Assembly: GCA_949825025.1 (NCBI GenBank)
Contig: OX463783.1
Span: 13,241,628-13,305,627, forward strand
Direction of reading: 5' to 3'
Source of the DNA: Siphlonurus alternatus
Lineage: Eukaryota > Arthropoda > Insecta > Ephemeroptera > Siphlonuridae
Length of the DNA: 64,000 bases
Part shown: one piece after another, positions 60,172-64,000 of the stretch
How the letters are laid out: each line of letters begins with the position of its first letter
How positions within the stretch are numbered: position 1 is the first letter of the stretch
Position numbers and translations under genes: made by a program
The notes under the pieces: model-generated
Seen by the model: the letters and a program-made list of their open reading frames with translations, nothing else
What the model was told of the DNA's origin: nothing
The model's database searches: none

Positions 60172-63100
60172 CTGAGAACGAGAATGGACCGTGAGAATTT
60201 AAATAAGGAACAAGAGAATGCACTGTTTGTCTCCACTTGAATTTTCGGTTTGTTTTTTTAAAAAATGTGGTGGTTTCACTCTTATTTCCAATGAAAAGTC
60301 ATTGTAGAAGGTTCTGTAGTCAGAAAGTAGAAAGGATGAAGGTATTAATAACCATTACTGATAGCAATAAGCGATTGTACTACAGGAAAATGATTTAAGA
60401 GTAATCTTTAAAAAAAACTAATTGAATATGGATTAAAATATGATCAAATTTAAATGGGATAAACAAAATGCATTCTCATATAAGAGCTTTTTTTCCCCCT
60501 TAAAAAAAAAAGCATGCAAACAAAAACTAATACAGAACAACACACAACTGGATTATATGCATAATCAATTATTACGTTCATGTTGTATGGATGCACTAAT
60601 TTTACTAATTTCTTATGTACACTATTTGTGTATAATATAATATATTATTTCAGAAAAAAAAAAACATGGTAAAGTCTTACTAAAGGGAAAGAAAAATTTG
60701 ATGTATAAAAAATAAAAAACAATGTTGAAGCATTATAATTAATCAAATTTTTATACAGAGAATGCTACGGGATTATAAGGTTAAAATATTATGCTAAAAA
60801 TCCAGTTAGAACAAAAAAAAATCACACAAAAACACATTAATATTAGTAGTTAATATAAATTTAGTAACATAAACGGAGAAAGCATGCATGTACATAATAG
60901 ACAACATAAAATATCTTACCGTGGTTGTAAAAGCTCCAAGGATATGAAAAGACTCGTTAGGAGAATCACATTAATATATGGAGAGATTGTTACAAATAAT
61001 TTTAATGTAAATTATAAATGCCAACTAATCACAACCAGTTTTGGTAGTGACAAGTAAATTTAAAAAAACTTTTGTATACAAAAAATGTATAAATATGAAA
61101 CAAAGCAATAACTTTAAGCACATAGAAAAAGGCAGATAATATCAAAATAAGACACCAAACAAACAAAAAAAAAAAAAAAAATTAAAGCAATTTTATGAAA
61201 ACAAGTATAACCTAAGCTGCAGAAAAAAAAAACAAAAAATCAAATTTTTATTCAAGAAGCACCAATTAAAACATCAAACACAATCTCTCCAAATAAAAAG
61301 TAAATCCCATTTTGACTTTTAACAAAGAAATTTATAAAAAAAAGAAAGATGGAGATACTAACTGACTAGATAGAAATTACACGACAGCAATAGTGGGGTC
61401 TTGGCTCTGGTTGCTGTCACTAGAGGGTTCTGGCTTGCTAGAGCTACGCGGGGAAGGGTGCTGTTGATTGGCTGCTGGCGTAGCAGACTCCAAGACAGCA
61501 GCGGGGGGCTTGCTGGCGGAGGAGGAAGAGCTACGAGCAGCGGACTGTTGCTGATTGGTCAGCTGCCAAACGATCAGGTGACTGGCAACGTCCAATGCCT
61601 CCTCGCCATCATCAACTAGAAGAGAAACGGGAAGAAAACAAAACATCCGCAAAGCCATAGAGCATTTTTATTTAACGCTCTTATGTAGCTTAATGTTTGT
61701 TTTTACTTTACATTTGTATATGGATGATTTTACAATATTAACCAACAAGATATTGTAAAATGAGTACTTTAAATGGAATTAATAAAGGAAATTCAGGCGA
61801 TATTATCTTATGATTTCTTTTAAATACAAAAATCATAACCAGTTTTGCCTTTACAATATATTTTAGATAGCAAATTTTCTTAACTTTCAATTTTCTTTCC
61901 AAAAATTATCATTATAGTAATGTCTAAACTTTATTGGTAAATTTATTAGTTCAGCAAAGATAAAATTTTGTGCAATCCTATAGCTTGATTTACTTTTGTT
62001 TTTGTTTTTTTTTCTTGTTTCATTTTTTTCTTTAATAATCTTTTGATAATGCATTCCAGAGGTGCTAATATTGAATTAAGCAAATGTGCATGATACCAAT
62101 TTATTGATATTTATAAATAATATTACTTAATAAAAAGCAAAAAGAAATAACTACAGTATAAGAATTTAACAAGTTATAAGAATTCAATTTAAATTATAAT
62201 ACTGTGATATGACATATACAGTATATTTATTAGTAAATAACTTTTTCGTGCAAAGGATATTCATATTGAATTTTATTTCACTTTTCGGACTTTTACCTTT
62301 GCCGGTGTTCGATGTAATTTTTCTGTGTGTAGTATGTTGCGATGGTCATTTAGTGTTCGTGCACGTCACTAACACTTGCATGTACTACACATACACACAG
62401 AAGGATTACATCGAACACCGGCAAAGGTAAAAGTCCGAAAAGTGAAATAAAATTCAATTTATATTTATTGCAATATTAAATTGTTGCATATATTGAAATG
62501 TACAAATTATAGTGGAAGAAATTTTGTGCAATAAAAAATCATAAAAATTTTATGTGCTCACCTTTTATAAATCAGCAGTAGTTCCGATTAGTCTCGAATA
62601 AATTATGAGAGGAGATTTTTATGTTGATAAAACCATTCATGCTAATAAAATTAATTCTACATTACAGTGCACTTTGCAAAAAAAATTGTTAGTTAATGCC
62701 TCATTTATTCCCATCACAAAGATTAGTACATTTCTAGCCAATATCTATATCTACTTTATTAACAGTCTGTGTTGATATCATGCACCAAGAATTTGAAAAT
62801 TTTCAAAAATTAAAGACAGGAGAGATTTCATAAGTGCAGGAGAAACAACAATGGACCTGAAGAATTCAAATGTATTGCAAAATTACACAGGGGGAAAAAA
62901 TATTAGTACCAAAACTGATATTCCATTTTCAAGAAGGTTTAATATTGAATTAATTGTCAGTAAATTCAAGTCTTGTTGTAAATAAAAGCAGAGCCATTTG
63001 TAACAAGAATGTGTGTATAAGTTTCACACTCAAACAATATTAAATTTAAAGTCTTTTCCTGCAAAAGTTCAATAAACATAAGTGCAATTATTAATTTCAT

Positions 63101-63390
63101 CAAAATACAAGCAACTAAAAGAAATTGATACACTAAAGAAGAACCATTCAACTTTTATTTCTAACAAACATTTGGTACGACATTCTCTGTGCATGAGTCA
63201 TCACAGGCTGATGTTTTATATTATACAAGAGTAGTTGACTCACCAACTCTGAAGTCAATGTAGCCCTCTCCCCCAGACATGACCAGCATGGAGTGAGGTC
63301 TGCACAGCTCCCCAAGAAGACCCTCCATGTTGGTGGCATCTTCTGTGGCAGGGGTCTCAGGGGTACTTGCGACAGACAGGCCGGGGGAAC
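60005..63390 (-). CDS. 3' end of a JIP3/JIP4 (MAPK8IP3/SPAG9, Sunday driver) gene
   Basis: Minus-strand partial gene; the 5' part lies outside the window. The family consists of large coiled-coil scaffolds linking kinesin-1 and dynein to vesicles and JNK signalling. Visible exon 63244-63390 encodes the end of the C-terminal beta-propeller-like region, ending SMLVMSGGEGYIDFRV; SGGEGYIDFR is a signature close to the C-terminus of JIP3/JIP4. It ends in phase 1 (GTTG|GTGAGT). Two downstream exons can both be joined in frame: 60005-60171 and 61377-61615, each giving a HLIVWQ terminus and its own stop. The distal choice gives RVGDGTEEEED...RSHLIVWQVTQTD, closest in shape to vertebrate JIP3/JIP4 ends. 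The next upstream exon was not found within 63391-64000, which holds a (TA)n tract. Paralogue assignment is not possible from this end. Confidence 0.85.
61377..61615 (-). CDS. JIP gene, proximal alternative terminal exon
   Basis: The acceptor CTTCTAG|TTGATG joins the same phase-1 donor to give RV-VDDGEEALDVASHLIVWQL, then an extra ~58 residues rich in Ser, Pro, Gln and Ala (SAARSSSSSASKPPAAVLES and onward) ending DPTIAVV. The HLIVWQ motif is kept but the long acidic linker is not, and the low-complexity tail is absent from the distal form. An AATAAA lies on the minus strand at 61252-61247, about 125 bases past the stop, which fits a true alternative last exon. It is much GC-richer than surrounding DNA. 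Confidence 0.75.
62264..62458. mobile_element. Near-perfect long hairpin in JIP gene intron
   Basis: ATTGAATTTTATTTCACTTT...GGTGTTCGATGTAAT is mirrored with no mismatch over about 54 bp by ATTACATCGAACACCGGCAA..., then imperfectly through CTGTGTGTAGTA. Total about 195 bp. It lies between exon 63244-63390 and the proximal terminal exon. Probably a young MITE; a transcript would fold into a long duplex. Confidence 0.8.
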
Positions 63391-63558
63391 CTGGAAACCA
63401 GGGACATGGCGGTCAGACAATTTGAATTTCTTAAATTTGACTAAAAAGATGGTGATTATTACCAGGTCTTTAAATTTAAGTATATTTCATACAATACATG
63501 TGCTAAAGTGCTATCTTTTCAACATATATAATACTAATACATCTGCATGAAGTCTTGG

Positions 63559-63627
<69 letters not shown>
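63559..63627. repeat. (TA)n microsatellite
   Basis: About 34 TA units upstream (in the JIP gene sense) of the 63244-63390 exon. The remaining 63628-64000 shows no exon. Confidence 0.95.
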
Positions 63628-63631
<4 letters not shown>

Positions 63632-64000
63632 TTATTTTATTTGAACATATAGGTTATACAAGACAACATTGATCACGTCAGAGAATATAACATATAGCAA
63701 AAACATGCAAAACAATATATAATAAACATGGATGTTGATCAAAAACAATACAAAATCACTGACAAAGAGAAAAAACAAACAACAATCATTTATAACAATA
63801 AAACAAACAGATGAATTTAAAATTGTAAACAATTTTCTGGCAATTTATTTGCAAAAAACATCTTAATAGAATAGAATTCTTTGTTAATTCTTGATAATGT
63901 TCTGTAAGGAAATTTACATGCCTGCACTTGATAAAATTATCACTTTCTTATTAATTATTTTTTAAAAGTAGATAGAAACAAATATGATAGAAAAAGATTT

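Noticed and set aside
61401..61619. 72-codon plus-strand frame
   Set aside because: Antisense shadow of the proximal JIP terminal exon, which has the conserved HLIVWQ motif.
63293..63550. 85-codon plus-strand frame
   Set aside because: Antisense shadow of the JIP exon at 63244-63390.

Overview
The window is nuclear DNA from an invertebrate animal. It is AT-rich (I estimate roughly 70% A+T), genes are broken by GT-AG introns, and gene-poor stretches are packed with (TA)n/(GA)n microsatellites, fold-back miniature transposons (MITEs), SINEs and a LINE relic. The recognisable proteins (MPPED-type metallophosphoesterase, SLC16 MCT8/MCT10-type transporter, JIP3/JIP4 scaffold) are animal families. 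I cannot name the phylum; a spiralian such as a mollusc or annelid, or another AT-rich invertebrate, would fit.

Layout. 1-17.9 kb: no gene recognised; a nested inverted-repeat structure (0.9-2.4 kb), a TTAA-bounded element (3.2-3.8 kb), an X-box (8.0 kb), three adjacent MITEs (9.1-9.9 kb) and SINE/tRNA-like pieces (11-14.6 kb). 17.9-18.1 kb, minus: probable first coding exon of an unidentified gene. 19-33 kb: many fold-back elements, including a near-perfect 54-bp-arm palindrome, a mariner-like element with long inverted repeats and a tRNA/5S-like SINE, plus (GA)n and (CT)n tracts. 36.35-39.32 kb, plus: complete five-exon MPPED gene (293 aa). 40-49.7 kb: further fold-backs, a CpG-rich element, a dead LINE, and a hAT-type MITE with a visible 8-bp target duplication. 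49.96-55.29 kb, plus: complete seven-exon SLC16 transporter (436 aa), with MITEs in introns and a hAT-like element just after the stop. 58.1 kb: Harbinger-like MITE. 60.0-63.4 kb, minus: 3' end of a JIP3/JIP4 gene with two alternative terminal coding exons.

The genes are functionally unrelated neighbours with no sign of shared regulation. The most interesting signals are (1) the two competing last exons of the JIP gene, each encoding its own version of the conserved C-terminal HLIVWQ motif; (2) 16 copies of the CRE palindrome TGACGTCA, most inside several different fold-back families; and (3) several fold-back families bounded by TTAA. Exon boundaries were read by eye from reading-frame continuity and splice consensus and may be off by a base or two; repeat boundaries are approximate.
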